Notes: a model not told the origin generated them from the letters alone. A DNA stretch of 64,000 bases from DSYU01 sp964437595 (GCA_964437595.1 CAYTHO010000017.1:11925-75924); one strand, 5' to 3'. Positions 9,059 to 18,137 are shown, counted from the first letter of the stretch. Translations and numbers: made by a program.

Positions 9059-9643
9059 TTATAACCGAACTCCGCAGTTGGGGCAGTTTGCCTCGTTATG
9101 GAAAACGACAAAGCCGCAGCGCGCGCATGTGCGTGGTTGGGCTTCGCCAAGCGGAGCGCCGCAGGCAATACAGCGTCCTTCGCCAACCGGGTTGGCCGTA
9201 AGGCAGTATTGGCAGGTAATTCGGCGCAGTCGTTCAGAGAGCTGCTGCGAGGCGCCCAGTGAACGTGCAGCGGCATCTAAGGTTTTCCACACATCCTCAG
9301 TGAGCTGTAAGTTCTCAATATCCTGGGCAATATCGTCGATGCGGTGGATAAGGTTCCATGGATTTCTGAGAATGGAGAAAGCGCTGGTGCCGAGGCTCGC
9401 GGCTACCCCAAGCCAGGCTTGCTGTCCAATCTGCACTGATACGCCATCCTCGACCCGTTGTAATACAACGCTCATTGCCGTTTGCCCGCCTGCCATAGGT
9501 CGGTCATGTGTAGCAACCTGCACGACCAGTTTATTACTGTCGCCAAAACGCTGGACACGATAGTTGCCGCGGTTAAAATAGCCAACCAATGCGTTGGCCA
9601 GGTCGATAGGTTGGAGGTTTCCGTGATATATTCGCTGGTTCAT
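9059..9643 (-). CDS. Protein with C-terminal double zinc ribbon
   Basis: A 194-residue protein from ATG 9643 (a TTG 9 nt upstream is possible). The first 145 residues are not recognised and contain a weakly hydrophobic stretch around WLGVAASLGTSAFSIL. The last 50 residues hold four CxxC pairs (CQYC, CIAC, CARC, CPNC), which form two zinc ribbons. Its role is unknown; such tails are common in membrane-associated or nucleic-acid-linked small proteins. It is convergent with zwf. A TATAAT box lies at 9686-9691 on its strand. Confidence 0.75.
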   Translation of the reverse strand: MNQRIYHGNLQPIDLANALVGYFNRGNYRVQRFGDSNKLVVQVATHDRPMAGGQTAMSVVLQRVEDGVSVQIGQQAWLGVAASLGTSAFSILRNPWNLIHRIDDIAQDIENLQLTEDVWKTLDAAARSLGASQQLSERLRRITCQYCLTANPVGEGRCIACGAPLGEAQPRTCARCGFVVFHNEANCPNCGVRL

Positions 9644-9895
9644 GGGTCTCAATTCTGACTGACAGTAAAATTCTAGGTTATTGTGAATTATACTGCCTAT
9701 ACCGGTTCTTGTTCCCCAGATTTTCTGCGTTATGAGCTTGGGTTTTACCGTGGCTGTTACCTGGAAATGAGCAGGATTGTCATCATCATATTGGCATTCT
9801 GTCGTGATGATTGTTCATGGTATAGATCCTGCAACTCGATTATAATAAACGCCTTCGAATTACCCTTCGGTTTTGGGAGTTTGTCTGGAGTGTTT

Positions 9896-10531
9896 ATGCA
9901 ACGTCGATGGGTGGCCCCCATTTTGATTTTTATTCTGCTGATTATCAATGTCATTTTTTCCTGGCTGACGCCGGCAGACGCCAGCAGCTTGCCCGAAGCC
10001 CACATGCAGCTTCCGACAATTGCTGTTGCCACCGTTACCGGCACGCCCTCTGGACCTATGGCAGTCGTCGTCCCAGGAAACGAACCGCAGATCAATCTGC
10101 GCTCTGGCCCCAGCTCGCTTTATGATAAAGTGGGTGTCTTACTGGTTGGGCAGTCCGTACCCGCTAAGGGGCGGTCTCCCAAGGGCGAATGGATTTTGGT
10201 GGATTACCCGGGAGTGCCGGGCGGCACCGCCTGGGTGTATGCTCTATATGTAGAAATCAGGCCGCCCGCACAACTACCTATCGTTGAGCCGCCGCCTACG
10301 CCAACCCTGGCGCAAACAGCAACCATCGACCCTACGCTGGCTGCGCGCTTCGTTGTAACATCCGCGCCTACCCGCCTGCCAACCTTCACCGAACCAGCGC
10401 CGCTGGTGATCCCTACCTTTATGGCCGAAAGCGGCCCCTCATTAAGCCGCCTGCCAATGGGTTTCATCATCATGGGGCTGGCAGTGATGGGGTTATTTTT
10501 TGGGGTGGTGGCGCTGGCGCAAGGAAGATAG
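9896..10531 (+). CDS. Membrane-anchored SH3b-domain protein
   Basis: A 211-residue protein. An N-terminal hydrophobic segment (about residues 6-22) is a signal peptide or anchor; a bacterial SH3 domain (INLRSGPSSLYDKVG to TAWVYALYVEI, about residues 60-120) follows, then a Thr/Pro-rich linker and a C-terminal membrane helix. SH3b domains bind peptidoglycan or act as protein contacts outside the cell. I start at ATG 9896, preceded by CTGGAG, because upstream in-frame codons do not look like protein. A related SH3b domain occurs in the integrated element at 41.2-41.8 kb. Confidence 0.8.
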   Translation: MQRRWVAPILIFILLIINVIFSWLTPADASSLPEAHMQLPTIAVATVTGTPSGPMAVVVPGNEPQINLRSGPSSLYDKVGVLLVGQSVPAKGRSPKGEWILVDYPGVPGGTAWVYALYVEIRPPAQLPIVEPPPTPTLAQTATIDPTLAARFVVTSAPTRLPTFTEPAPLVIPTFMAESGPSLSRLPMGFIIMGLAVMGLFFGVVALAQGR

Positions 10532-10570
10532 GCTTTCCAGAAGAAAAGAACAGTCCTGCGTGTAGGCGTG

Positions 10571-11236
10571 CTATTTGAGGAAAGCGCCCAATTGATTAAG
10601 GCAGTTTGCGCTCAACTTATGGCCGACTTCACTCTCGCAGTACGTCACCTCCGCGCCGGCGCCTTCCAGGATATGCGCGGCATCGCGGGCGAAGTGCACT
10701 GGAATCGTTTTATCTTTTGATCCGTGCGCAATAAAGATCTGTTTGCCGCGCAGTGCATTGTAACCGCCCGGCAGTGTGTCATCAGTTGGTAAGTAACCGG
10801 CTAATGCCATCACCCGGTTTACTTGCTGCGGATAAAACGCCGCCAGCGCGTATGCCATGGCGGCGCCCTGGCTGAAGCCCATAATATCTACGGGCGTGCG
10901 TGGGGCTTGCATATCGTCTGCCCAGCGGTTGAAGGCCAACATTAACTCCCCGGCGACCGCCCGAAATTCCGCCAGTTTCGGCCAGGTCTCCTCATGCGGC
11001 AGCCACCCGTATCCTCCTCCCGGCGCGCGGACCGGCGCGCGCGGGGCGAATATCCACGTATTATCTGGAACACCCCGCGCGAAAATCCACATCACTGTTT
11101 CATCCCCTGTCCATCCATGCAGCAGCAGCAAGCTGCGGTGTGGTGTGGCAGGTGGTTCTTCTTTTAGCCTGGGCCGCTGGATGCGGACAATCCAGCCGCG
11201 ATCAAAGGTGGTAAAGGCTTCATTCGGATCGGGCAC
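10571..11236 (-). CDS. Alpha/beta hydrolase, phospholipase/carboxylesterase type
   Basis: A 221-residue serine hydrolase. The nucleophile elbow is GFSQGAAMAYALA, the acid is the Asp in HGSKDKTIP, and the histidine is in SEVGHKLS, as in the carboxylesterase/dienelactone-hydrolase-like group. The oxyanion region HGWTGDETV is also visible. No signal peptide, so it is cytoplasmic. It overlaps the small membrane protein gene upstream by 17 nt and so is probably translated with it. The substrate is not predictable. Confidence 0.88.
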   Translation of the reverse strand: MPDPNEAFTTFDRGWIVRIQRPRLKEEPPATPHRSLLLLHGWTGDETVMWIFARGVPDNTWIFAPRAPVRAPGGGYGWLPHEETWPKLAEFRAVAGELMLAFNRWADDMQAPRTPVDIMGFSQGAAMAYALAAFYPQQVNRVMALAGYLPTDDTLPGGYNALRGKQIFIAHGSKDKTIPVHFARDAAHILEGAGAEVTYCESEVGHKLSANCLNQLGAFLK

Positions 11237-11459
11237 GTTTCACCACCCAATCGAGAATCGCAAAGAACAGCAGGATCAGTCCAATCGGCAGCAGCCCGCC
11301 GAGCAGGCATAAGAAACCGGTGATAGCTGCTCCTAAACCGTAGAACCAATAGATTAACCCATCCCCAACGATAAATAGCAGCAGCAGCGCGCCCGCTATC
11401 AGGCGGGTGTTGGTGTCACGCGCGTACCGGCGCAGATCGCGAATATTCATAACGCCCAT
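11220..11459 (-). CDS. Small two-helix membrane protein
   Basis: A 79-residue protein not recognised as a named family. Two hydrophobic helices (about residues 20-39 and 42-67) lie between basic ends (RDLRRYARDTNTR and WVVKRARSE), so both termini should be cytoplasmic. It is 17 bp from the phosphofructokinase gene and overlaps the hydrolase gene, forming a three-gene minus-strand unit. Confidence 0.72.
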   Translation of the reverse strand: MGVMNIRDLRRYARDTNTRLIAGALLLLFIVGDGLIYWFYGLGAAITGFLCLLGGLLPIGLILLFFAILDWVVKRARSE

Positions 11460-11476
11460 CCGTTCGCAGCAGATTG

Positions 11477-12448
11477 CTATTTTTCCAGGATCCTGGCTGT
11501 TTCCAACAGGCTGAGATCGAGCGGCTTTTTGGTGCCAATCACATCCGCATAGGGGGTAGCGGTAATTTCGTTCTTATTTAATCCCATCACCGCGCCATGT
11601 TTCCCCTTCGCCAGGTATTGAATGGCTCCGGCTCCCAGGCGGGTTGCGAGGATGCGGTCAAAGGCGCTTGGGGTACCCCCACGCTGTACGTGGCCTAGCT
11701 GGGTAGCGCGAACTTCAAAGCCCAGGCGTTCTTTGTGCTCTTCGAAGTAATTAACCAATGCCGTGGCATTGTATTTTGCGCCTTCCGCTACGACACCCAA
11801 CGCGTGTGCCTTCCCGCGTTGGTACGCCTGGCGGATCGCGGCAGCTACGTCTTCTGGGTCAGTATCGAATTCGGGGATCAAGATCGCCTCCGCTCCCCCT
11901 GCAATACCTGACATTAATGCCAGATAACCGCAGTCGCGTCCCATCACTTCGATCAGGAATGCGCGCTGGTGCGAGGATGCCGTCACTTTCAACCGGTCGA
12001 TGGCCTCTAATGCAATGTTTAATGCAGTATCTACGCCAATCGTGATTTCCGATCCGTAAAGGTCATTATCAATTGTCGATGCCACTCCCACAACCGGAAA
12101 ATCCATCTTTTGAAGCTCGTATGCACCGGCCTGGGAACCGTTCCCGCCAATAACCACCAGGGCTTCAATGCCATGCTGGTTCATGGAACGTACAGCCTGA
12201 ACGCGGCCCTCCTCCGTGCGGAATTCGGCGCTGCGTGCGCTGCCTAGAATTGTCCCTCCGTGCTGCATAATACCGCCGACGTCCCGAGCCCCCATCTGGC
12301 GAATATTCCCCGATATTAACCCAGCGTATCCGTGGTATACGCCAAACATCTCCCATCCTTGTTCGATCCCGGTGCGGATCACGGCGCGAATGGCAGAATT
12401 CATACCTGGAGCATCGCCCCCGCTGGTCAACACTGCTACGCGTTTCAT
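11477..12448 (-). CDS. pfkA: ATP-dependent 6-phosphofructokinase
   Basis: A 323-residue A-type phosphofructokinase that makes fructose 1,6-bisphosphate in glycolysis. VLTSGGDAPGMNSAIRA, TIDNDLYGSEITIG and the MGRDCGYLA motif are clear. Gly is kept at the position that selects ATP over pyrophosphate (E. coli 104) and there is no Lys at 124, so ATP use is inferred; the preceding Asp103 of E. coli is Asn here (GGNGS). The ATG at 12448 has AGGAGA upstream; further in-frame upstream codons do not resemble the family. Confidence 0.95.
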   Translation of the reverse strand: MKRVAVLTSGGDAPGMNSAIRAVIRTGIEQGWEMFGVYHGYAGLISGNIRQMGARDVGGIMQHGGTILGSARSAEFRTEEGRVQAVRSMNQHGIEALVVIGGNGSQAGAYELQKMDFPVVGVASTIDNDLYGSEITIGVDTALNIALEAIDRLKVTASSHQRAFLIEVMGRDCGYLALMSGIAGGAEAILIPEFDTDPEDVAAAIRQAYQRGKAHALGVVAEGAKYNATALVNYFEEHKERLGFEVRATQLGHVQRGGTPSAFDRILATRLGAGAIQYLAKGKHGAVMGLNKNEITATPYADVIGTKKPLDLSLLETARILEK

Positions 12449-12679
12449 GCTCAACTTTCTCCTATGGCCAGGATTCGTTTTCTCTGGCAATTGTACTCTA
12501 AATTTCAGTGAGGTGATTTGAAATGAAATGTATCGTATTTGCCTGGCAGGCTTACGCCATGATTGATATACTTGTTCCTTGCGCAGTCCAGATATCCCGA
12601 CCGGCATTCTGTAGGAATGGATCAACCAGTGATCTGGTTGGTAACCGCACGATTGCGGATTTCTCATTAAGAAGGTTTC

Positions 12680-13972
12680 ATGGCAGCCTTGATCAAAAGA
12701 ATATACCGGCTTTTCCGCCCCGCCCAGCCGATCCCTGAGGCCTATCGCAGTATCTTCTCGCACCTTTTTTTGGATATTGCCTGGTATGGCATTCTTTCCG
12801 GCTCCGCGGTAGCCTTCATTGCCGTTTATGCCACGCGCCAGGGCGCAACCGATCAGCAGATTGGCCTGCTAAGCGCCGCGCCGGCGCTGGTGAACCTCCT
12901 GTTTGCGCTGCCTGCCGGGAGCTGGCTCAGCAAACGTTCTTTAGGCCGGGCGGTTTTTTGGACTTCGGTTTTTCAGCGCATGTTTTACCTGCTGCTGGTG
13001 CCGCTGCCTGTTTTGCTAATGCCGGAGGCGCAGGTATGGGTAATCATCCTTACCACGCTGCTGATGAGTATCCCTGGTACTGCCGTCGTGGTAGGGTTTA
13101 ATGCGCAGTTTGGAGAAATTGTTCCACTCGAATGGCGCGGGTATGTTGCCGGAATACGCAACGCTTTGCATTCCGTGATCTCTACGGTTTTTACCCTGAT
13201 CTCGGGGGTTATCCTCAACCACGTAGCGTTTCCAACTGGCTACCAGATCGTGTTTGCCATGGGTATTCTTGGCGCGGCAATGTCTTCCGTTCACCTCTAT
13301 ATTCTTGCGACGAAGATTCAAGCCCGCCCGACCTCACTATCAGAAAAATCCCTACCGCGCAGCCCAAACGGGCGTTACCTGGCGCTCGAAGTCCGCGCTC
13401 TATATCAGCGCGGCGTGCAAAGCCTGCGCCTCGATGCGATGCACGGTCCGTTTGCCCGTATCATGGCGTTGTTGTTCTGCTGGCATCTGGTCCAATTCAT
13501 GGCTATCCCTACGGTAACCCCTTTTATTGTGAACGAACTGCATGTTTCTGACCAGTTGATTGGGTTCGCCGGTGGTATCTTTAATATGACGGTATTTATG
13601 GGTTCGCTGGCTTTGAATACCGTTGTAACCCGTTATGGCAACAAAATCGTCACAGGCGTAGGTGTGATGGGTCTCAGCCTGTTTCCGATTCTTACCGCAA
13701 TGGGAAGCGGTGGGTATGTGCTGGCGAACCTGCTCTGCGGGTTGGCCTGGGCCATGGCGGGTGGGGCCATTTACAACTACATCCTTGATAACACGCCTAG
13801 CAATGATCGCCCGGCGTATATTGCCTGGTATAGCCTTGTTTCGAATGCGGCCATCCTGGCTGGTTCATTAATTGGACCGGCTATTGCAGGATGGATCGGC
13901 CCAGCTCTGGCGTTGGTCTTGTTTGGAATCGGTAGATTCCTGGCAGGCGCGGCGATTGTAAAGTGGGGCTAA
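12680..13972 (+). CDS. MFS transporter
   Basis: A 430-residue major facilitator protein with about 12 hydrophobic helices. The A-like loop after helix 2 (LPAGSWLSKRSLGRAVFW) fits the superfamily. A longer hydrophilic central loop is at about residues 210-250. The start has an AAGAAGG ribosome site. The cargo is unknown; the fold group resembles the small-molecule exporters common in Chloroflexota. It is divergent from pfkA, sharing a 231-bp intergenic region. Confidence 0.88.
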   Translation: MAALIKRIYRLFRPAQPIPEAYRSIFSHLFLDIAWYGILSGSAVAFIAVYATRQGATDQQIGLLSAAPALVNLLFALPAGSWLSKRSLGRAVFWTSVFQRMFYLLLVPLPVLLMPEAQVWVIILTTLLMSIPGTAVVVGFNAQFGEIVPLEWRGYVAGIRNALHSVISTVFTLISGVILNHVAFPTGYQIVFAMGILGAAMSSVHLYILATKIQARPTSLSEKSLPRSPNGRYLALEVRALYQRGVQSLRLDAMHGPFARIMALLFCWHLVQFMAIPTVTPFIVNELHVSDQLIGFAGGIFNMTVFMGSLALNTVVTRYGNKIVTGVGVMGLSLFPILTAMGSGGYVLANLLCGLAWAMAGGAIYNYILDNTPSNDRPAYIAWYSLVSNAAILAGSLIGPAIAGWIGPALALVLFGIGRFLAGAAIVKWG

Positions 13973-14026
13973 GTAAACCGCCGTAGGTACTATAACTCAA
14001 AAGCGATGGGGCCCGGCAGTTTACGA

Positions 14027-14098
14027 GCAAACTTCGTTTGCAACAGTAATTCGCCGGGCAAAGGTGCTTTTTCGAAAATACACCTTCGGCGAATTACT
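14027..14098. promoter_or_regulatory. Two consecutive hairpins between the MFS gene and smpB
   Basis: The first is GCAAAC-TTC-GTTTGC (14027-14041). The second has a 12-bp stem (AGTAATTCGCCG at 14045-14056 with 14087-14098) extended by AAGGTG/CACCTT across a 4-nt bulge. No long T tract follows. They may end the transporter transcript or shield smpB; function is not shown. Confidence 0.5.
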
Positions 14099-14109
14099 TA
14101 GCAAATGTA

Positions 14110-14126
14110 TGTTAAAATGTCCCCTA
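14110..14126 (+). promoter_or_regulatory. Extended -10 promoter of smpB, leaderless
   Basis: TG-n-TAAAAT (14110-14118) lies exactly 7 nt before ATG 14126, so transcription should begin at or next to the start codon. I see no Shine-Dalgarno for this ATG. Confidence 0.5.
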
Positions 14127-14593
14127 TGGGTGTAAAAGTCGTCGCAACCAACCGCAAAGCGCATTTTGAATACTTCCTTTTGGAGCACTTTGAAGCCGGA
14201 ATTGCCCTGCAGGGCAGCGAGATCAAGTCTATCCGCGCCGGCCAGATGAGCCTTCAGGAAGCATATATTGATATCAATGAAATACACCGTGAAGCCTGGC
14301 TCCTGGGCGCGCATATTGCTCCCTATGACCCGGCCAGCCGCTATAATCACGATCCTGTTCGCCCGCGCCGCCTGCTGCTGCACAAGGAGGAAATTCGAGA
14401 GCTGTGGGAAGCTGTCCGGCAGAAGGGGGTGACGATTGTCCCTGTTCAGGTATATTTGAAGGATGGCAGGGCAAAGATCGATCTGGCGATTGCCAGGGGC
14501 AAAAAGCTCTATGATAAACGGCAAGAGATTGCCAAGCGCGATGCAGAACGGGAAATGGCGCGGGAAACCCGCAGCAAGCGCGGGGATTTCTAA
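14126..14593 (+). CDS. smpB: SsrA-binding protein SmpB
   Basis: A 155-residue tmRNA-binding protein needed for rescue of stalled ribosomes. VATNRKAHFEYF, the core LQGSEIKSIRAGQMSLQEAY and the basic C-terminal tail ending KRGDF are typical. In-frame ATGs lie at 14105, 14117 and 14126; the last is chosen because family members start just before KVVATNRKA and the -10 box overlaps the earlier ones. No ssrA (tmRNA) gene was recognised in this window. Confidence 0.95.
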   Translation: MGVKVVATNRKAHFEYFLLEHFEAGIALQGSEIKSIRAGQMSLQEAYIDINEIHREAWLLGAHIAPYDPASRYNHDPVRPRRLLLHKEEIRELWEAVRQKGVTIVPVQVYLKDGRAKIDLAIARGKKLYDKRQEIAKRDAEREMARETRSKRGDF

Positions 14594-14629
14594 TATTTCC
14601 AACACTCCATATATAGAAGGCAGCCGATC

Positions 14630-15334
14630 ATAAACAACATAGTCGCTCTCATTCTTTCATTTGGGTTAGCGCTGGCCTGGCTGCGCATCAATGATTATTT
14701 CGCGCACCGGGGATGGATGAGCAGTGAGCTCAGCCGAAAAATCATCCATATTGGCACGGGGCCGATTTTTGTGTTGACCTGGCTTTTCTTTCGTGACACG
14801 CCGGAGGCTCGTTTTCTGGCTGCTTTAATACCGTTGGCCATTACCGCCCAGTTTGCCCTGGTTGGGTTTGGCCTCTGGCGCGATCCATCTGCGGTGAAGG
14901 CCATGTCGCGTACCGGTGACCGCCGAGAAATCCTGCGGGGGCCGTTGTTTTATGGTATTGCCTTTGTTGTGTTGACGATATTATATTGGAAGGACTCGCC
15001 CATTGGCATCGTCGCGCTGATGAGCTTGTGTGGCGGGGATGGGCTGGCAGACATCATCGGAAAACGGTTGGGTTCGATCCGTCTGCCCTGGTCCAGGCAG
15101 AAGTCGTGGGCAGGGTCGTTGGCAGTGTTCGCGGGTGGTTTTTGTTTTAGCCTGCTGATTTTAGCGATCTTTATAGCAGCCGGGGTTTTCGAAGGCAGCC
15201 TATCAGGCTATATCCCCGCGTTAATGCTAATCTCTTTTGCGGCTGCCGTGATTGAATCGTTGCCGCTTCGCGACCTGGATAATCTGACAGTTCCTGCTGT
15301 TGCGGCAGTGCTAGGGCACCTGCTCTTTCAATAA
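14630..15334 (+). CDS. Polyprenol/diacylglycerol kinase-like (CTP-type) membrane protein
   Basis: A membrane protein of the phosphatidate cytidylyltransferase/dolichol-kinase-like group, marked by RKIIHIGTG, a GDGLADIIGKRLGS motif near the middle, and KSWAGSLAVF. It probably phosphorylates a polyprenol or another lipid alcohol. The first ATG is 14717, but the frame is open back to the smpB stop and encodes another hydrophobic helix (IVALILSFGLALAWL). AGAAGG at 14615-14620 is well spaced for ATC 14627 or ATA 14630, and no ATG, GTG or TTG exists there. I therefore propose a rare ATA/ATC start giving 234 residues. Confidence 0.72.
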   Translation: MNNIVALILSFGLALAWLRINDYFAHRGWMSSELSRKIIHIGTGPIFVLTWLFFRDTPEARFLAALIPLAITAQFALVGFGLWRDPSAVKAMSRTGDRREILRGPLFYGIAFVVLTILYWKDSPIGIVALMSLCGGDGLADIIGKRLGSIRLPWSRQKSWAGSLAVFAGGFCFSLLILAIFIAAGVFEGSLSGYIPALMLISFAAAVIESLPLRDLDNLTVPAVAAVLGHLLFQ

Positions 15335-15354
15335 TCAGGAAAGGTTTGGAACCT

Positions 15355-16899
15355 ATGCTTGAAATCGATGGCTCGCGGCTGACGCTTGCGGATGTCGTGA
15401 ACGTTGCGCGATACGGGGAGAAAGTTCGATTATCGCAGTCTGGTATCCAGGCAATTGAGCAGAGCAGAGAGAATCTGAATGCCATTATTGCTACCGGGGA
15501 CCCAGTCTATGGCATTAACACGGGTTTTGGAATCTTTGCCGATCGGCGTATCCCGGGTGAGGATTCCGCTACCCTCAGCCGCAATCTGATCCTCAGCCAT
15601 GCCGTTGGTACAGGTCCGGCTCTGGATGATGAGATTGTCCGTGCCGCAATGCTGGTACGGGCGAATACCTTGTCTAAGGGATATTCCGGCGTGCGGGTTG
15701 AAATTGTCCAGACCCTGCTCGATATGCTCAATGCCGGCGTGACCCCGGTTATCCCATCGCAAGGTTCGCTTGGCTCTTCTGGCGATCTTTGCCCGCTGTC
15801 ACACATGGCGCTGGTTTTTACCACCGATGACGCCGACCGGGTAGAAGACTCCGGATTGGCGGTTTACCAGGGGAAGGTTTTAGACGGTAAAACTGCGATG
15901 CAGCAAGCTGGCCTCCCGCGCATCCGCCTGGGTCCAAAGGAAGGCCTGGCGTTGAATAACGGAGCTACCTTTTCCGCGGCCATTGCCGCCCTGGTCGTGT
16001 CGGATGCCGAGTACCTGCTCGATGTAGCGGATTATGCGCTTTCTATGACACTGGAAGCGGTACAGGGCTGCACTGCTGCCTTCGATTTGCGCCTGCATGC
16101 AGCCCGAGCGCATCCGGGTCAGATTCGCGTTGCGGAACATGTTCAGGCCATTACATCTGGGAGTACGCTGCTTGACAGCGCCGGGCGGATTCAGGATGCA
16201 TATTCTCTGCGCTGTGCGCCGCAGGTTATGGGCCCCGTGCGTGATACGCTGGCCTTTGTGACCGGGGTCATTGAACGTGAACTCAACGCAGCCACGGATA
16301 ACCCGCTTATTTTTAGCCCGGCTGAGGTGCTCTCTGGGGGTAACTTCCACGGCGAACCGGTTGGGTTTGTCATGGATTTCTTAGGCATTGCAATGTGCGA
16401 GGTAGCCGCTATTTCTGAACGGCGTATTTTCCGCCTGACAGATGCCAAGCTCAACTCGGGCCTGCCGGCTATGCTGGTTGACCATCCTGAAGCGGCAGGG
16501 TTAAACTCAGGATTAATGATGCCGCAGTACACGGCTGCATCCCTGGTGCTGGAAAACCAGACTTTGGCTGGCCCAGATTCGGTCCGCTCGCTGCCCACTT
16601 CTGCCGAACAAGAAGATCACAACGCCAATTCGATGACTGCCGCACGCCATGCCCGGCAGATCCTCGAAAATGCCACGCACGTATTGGCCATTGAACTTTA
16701 CTCGGCGGCCAGGGCTATCGATCTGCGCCTGCGCGATTTCCCGGATGCCCGGCTTGGCGCTGGAACGGAAATCATTTACCGCCGTCTTCGCCAAAGTGTG
16801 CCTTACCAGCCCGGAGATGCGTGGTGGGGACCGGAGATAGAGCGGGTACATGAACTCATCAATAAGCATGCCTTAGGCTCATTGAAACGTGAGGAATAA
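15355..16899 (+). CDS. hutH: Histidine ammonia-lyase (aromatic amino acid lyase family)
   Basis: A 514-residue lyase that removes ammonia from histidine to give urocanate. YGINTGFG, NLILSHAVGTG and QEDHNANSM fit the histidine branch. The cofactor-forming tripeptide, normally Ala-Ser-Gly, reads Ser-Ser-Gly in GSLGSSGDLCPLSHM; the MIO ring could still form from Ser-Gly. ATG 15355 has AGGAAAGG 10 nt upstream; TTG 15346 is less likely. No hutU, hutI or hutG is nearby, so a stand-alone role or a related substrate is possible. Confidence 0.88.
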   Translation: MLEIDGSRLTLADVVNVARYGEKVRLSQSGIQAIEQSRENLNAIIATGDPVYGINTGFGIFADRRIPGEDSATLSRNLILSHAVGTGPALDDEIVRAAMLVRANTLSKGYSGVRVEIVQTLLDMLNAGVTPVIPSQGSLGSSGDLCPLSHMALVFTTDDADRVEDSGLAVYQGKVLDGKTAMQQAGLPRIRLGPKEGLALNNGATFSAAIAALVVSDAEYLLDVADYALSMTLEAVQGCTAAFDLRLHAARAHPGQIRVAEHVQAITSGSTLLDSAGRIQDAYSLRCAPQVMGPVRDTLAFVTGVIERELNAATDNPLIFSPAEVLSGGNFHGEPVGFVMDFLGIAMCEVAAISERRIFRLTDAKLNSGLPAMLVDHPEAAGLNSGLMMPQYTAASLVLENQTLAGPDSVRSLPTSAEQEDHNANSMTAARHARQILENATHVLAIELYSAARAIDLRLRDFPDARLGAGTEIIYRRLRQSVPYQPGDAWWGPEIERVHELINKHALGSLKREE

Positions 16900-16934
16900 A
16901 ATACTGGATACCTTCTTCATTTCAAAAAAGAAGG

Positions 16935-16963
16935 TTGACAACCATCGCTTTTCTCGGTATCTT
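16935..16963 (+). promoter_or_regulatory. Sigma-70-type promoter of the L,D-transpeptidase gene
   Basis: A consensus -35 TTGACA (16935-16940) is 17 bp from -10 TATCTT (16958-16963). The ATG at 16971 begins 7 nt later, so the transcript would start at the start codon; no ribosome site is seen. A weak hairpin (CCTTCTT/AAGAAGG, 16911-16934) just upstream may end hutH transcription. Confidence 0.7.
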
Positions 16964-16970
16964 TAGCGCT

Positions 16971-18101
16971 ATGTCCATTAAACAACCCTATCTTAATCGT
17001 AGAGATTTCTTAAAGTATTCAGCGATCTCCATGCTCTGTATGGGGTCGCTTGCCTTTCGTCCATGGGATGTATGGGCGCAGATGCAGGCCGATTTTCCGG
17101 ATGTAGAGAAGATGGGCCGGGTGGCGCAGGGGATGGTGAAAATCCGTTCCAAACCGTATGCCGATGCAGCGGTAAACAAGACGATTTATGACGATGCAAT
17201 CGTCGTCTGGCTGCGTGATGTGGTTGGCGAGGCGCCAGGTGGATATGGCAGCAGCCGTTGGGTGGAAACACCAGATGGTTACATTTATGCTCCACGCTTG
17301 CAGCCGGTGTGGAACCGCCCAAATGAGCCAATAAAAAGCCTGCCCGCAACCCCGGCCAATGCGGTGCCCGGCGGGACCGGTTTTGGCATGTGGGTAGAGG
17401 TTACCGTCCCATACGTTGATATCATCATGCGCCAACCGATCAGCTCATCGATCTTCAGGGAGCGTTTGGCAATTAACCAGCCCGCTCGTCTCTATTACAG
17501 CATGGTACTCTGGGTGGACCAGATGGAAACGACCCCAGAAGGCAAGGTGCTGTATCGGGTGAATGAGCGTTATGGCAATCCCGGAGATCTTTACTGGGTG
17601 CCCGCGGAAGCGATGCGGCCCATGGCAGCGGAGGAACTCAGCCCGATTTCCCCCGATGTAACGGATAAGCAGGTGGTCGTCAATGTCATTCGGCAGACAC
17701 TATCATGTTTCGAAGGTAAGGATGAAGTGTATTTCTGCCGGGTGTCCACTGGCGCCAAGTATGATGCACAAGGGAACGTAGTCGATAAATGGTCTACGCC
17801 TCTAGGTGATCATCCCATCTCACGCAAGCTGGTCTCACTGCATATGAGCGGCGAAACAACCGGCGACTGGCCCGCCGTGGCATGGACGCAGATTTTCGCG
17901 CCCGGCGGGGTAGCTATCCACTCGACCTACTGGCATAATGAGTTTGGCGTTCCGCGCTCGCATGGCTGCGTAAACCTGGCTCCTGAAGATGCCAAATGGG
18001 TCTGGCGCTGGACGACCCCCACGGTTGGCCTGGAACCGGGCGATGTAGATGTAAGCGCGCACTGGCCGCCGATTGGCGGAAGGGTGATCGTTACGGAGTA
18101 A
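16971..18101 (+). CDS. Tat-exported L,D-transpeptidase (YkuD domain)
   Basis: A 376-residue exported cell-wall enzyme. The N-terminus has a twin-arginine signal (NRRDFLKYSAISML) and a hydrophobic core ending near VWAQ. An SH3-like region follows (residues about 45-110), then a YkuD catalytic domain with HSTYWHNEFGVPRSHGCVNL, containing the catalytic His and Cys. Such enzymes make 3-3 peptidoglycan cross-links or attach proteins. ATG 16971 is chosen because an upstream TTG lies inside the -35 box. Tat export of this family is unusual but also seen in other Chloroflexota, as far as I recall. Confidence 0.9.
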   Translation: MSIKQPYLNRRDFLKYSAISMLCMGSLAFRPWDVWAQMQADFPDVEKMGRVAQGMVKIRSKPYADAAVNKTIYDDAIVVWLRDVVGEAPGGYGSSRWVETPDGYIYAPRLQPVWNRPNEPIKSLPATPANAVPGGTGFGMWVEVTVPYVDIIMRQPISSSIFRERLAINQPARLYYSMVLWVDQMETTPEGKVLYRVNERYGNPGDLYWVPAEAMRPMAAEELSPISPDVTDKQVVVNVIRQTLSCFEGKDEVYFCRVSTGAKYDAQGNVVDKWSTPLGDHPISRKLVSLHMSGETTGDWPAVAWTQIFAPGGVAIHSTYWHNEFGVPRSHGCVNLAPEDAKWVWRWTTPTVGLEPGDVDVSAHWPPIGGRVIVTE

Positions 18102-18137
18102 ACAGTTAGATTTGCTGGTTACCGGAAGGACCGCGAT

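Noticed and set aside
12523..12738. Small plus-strand frame between pfkA and the MFS gene
   Set aside because: Overlaps the real MFS start, and has no ribosome site or protein-like pattern.
14021..14605. Minus-strand open frame of 194 codons over smpB
   Set aside because: SmpB on the plus strand is certain; the antisense product has no recognisable motif.
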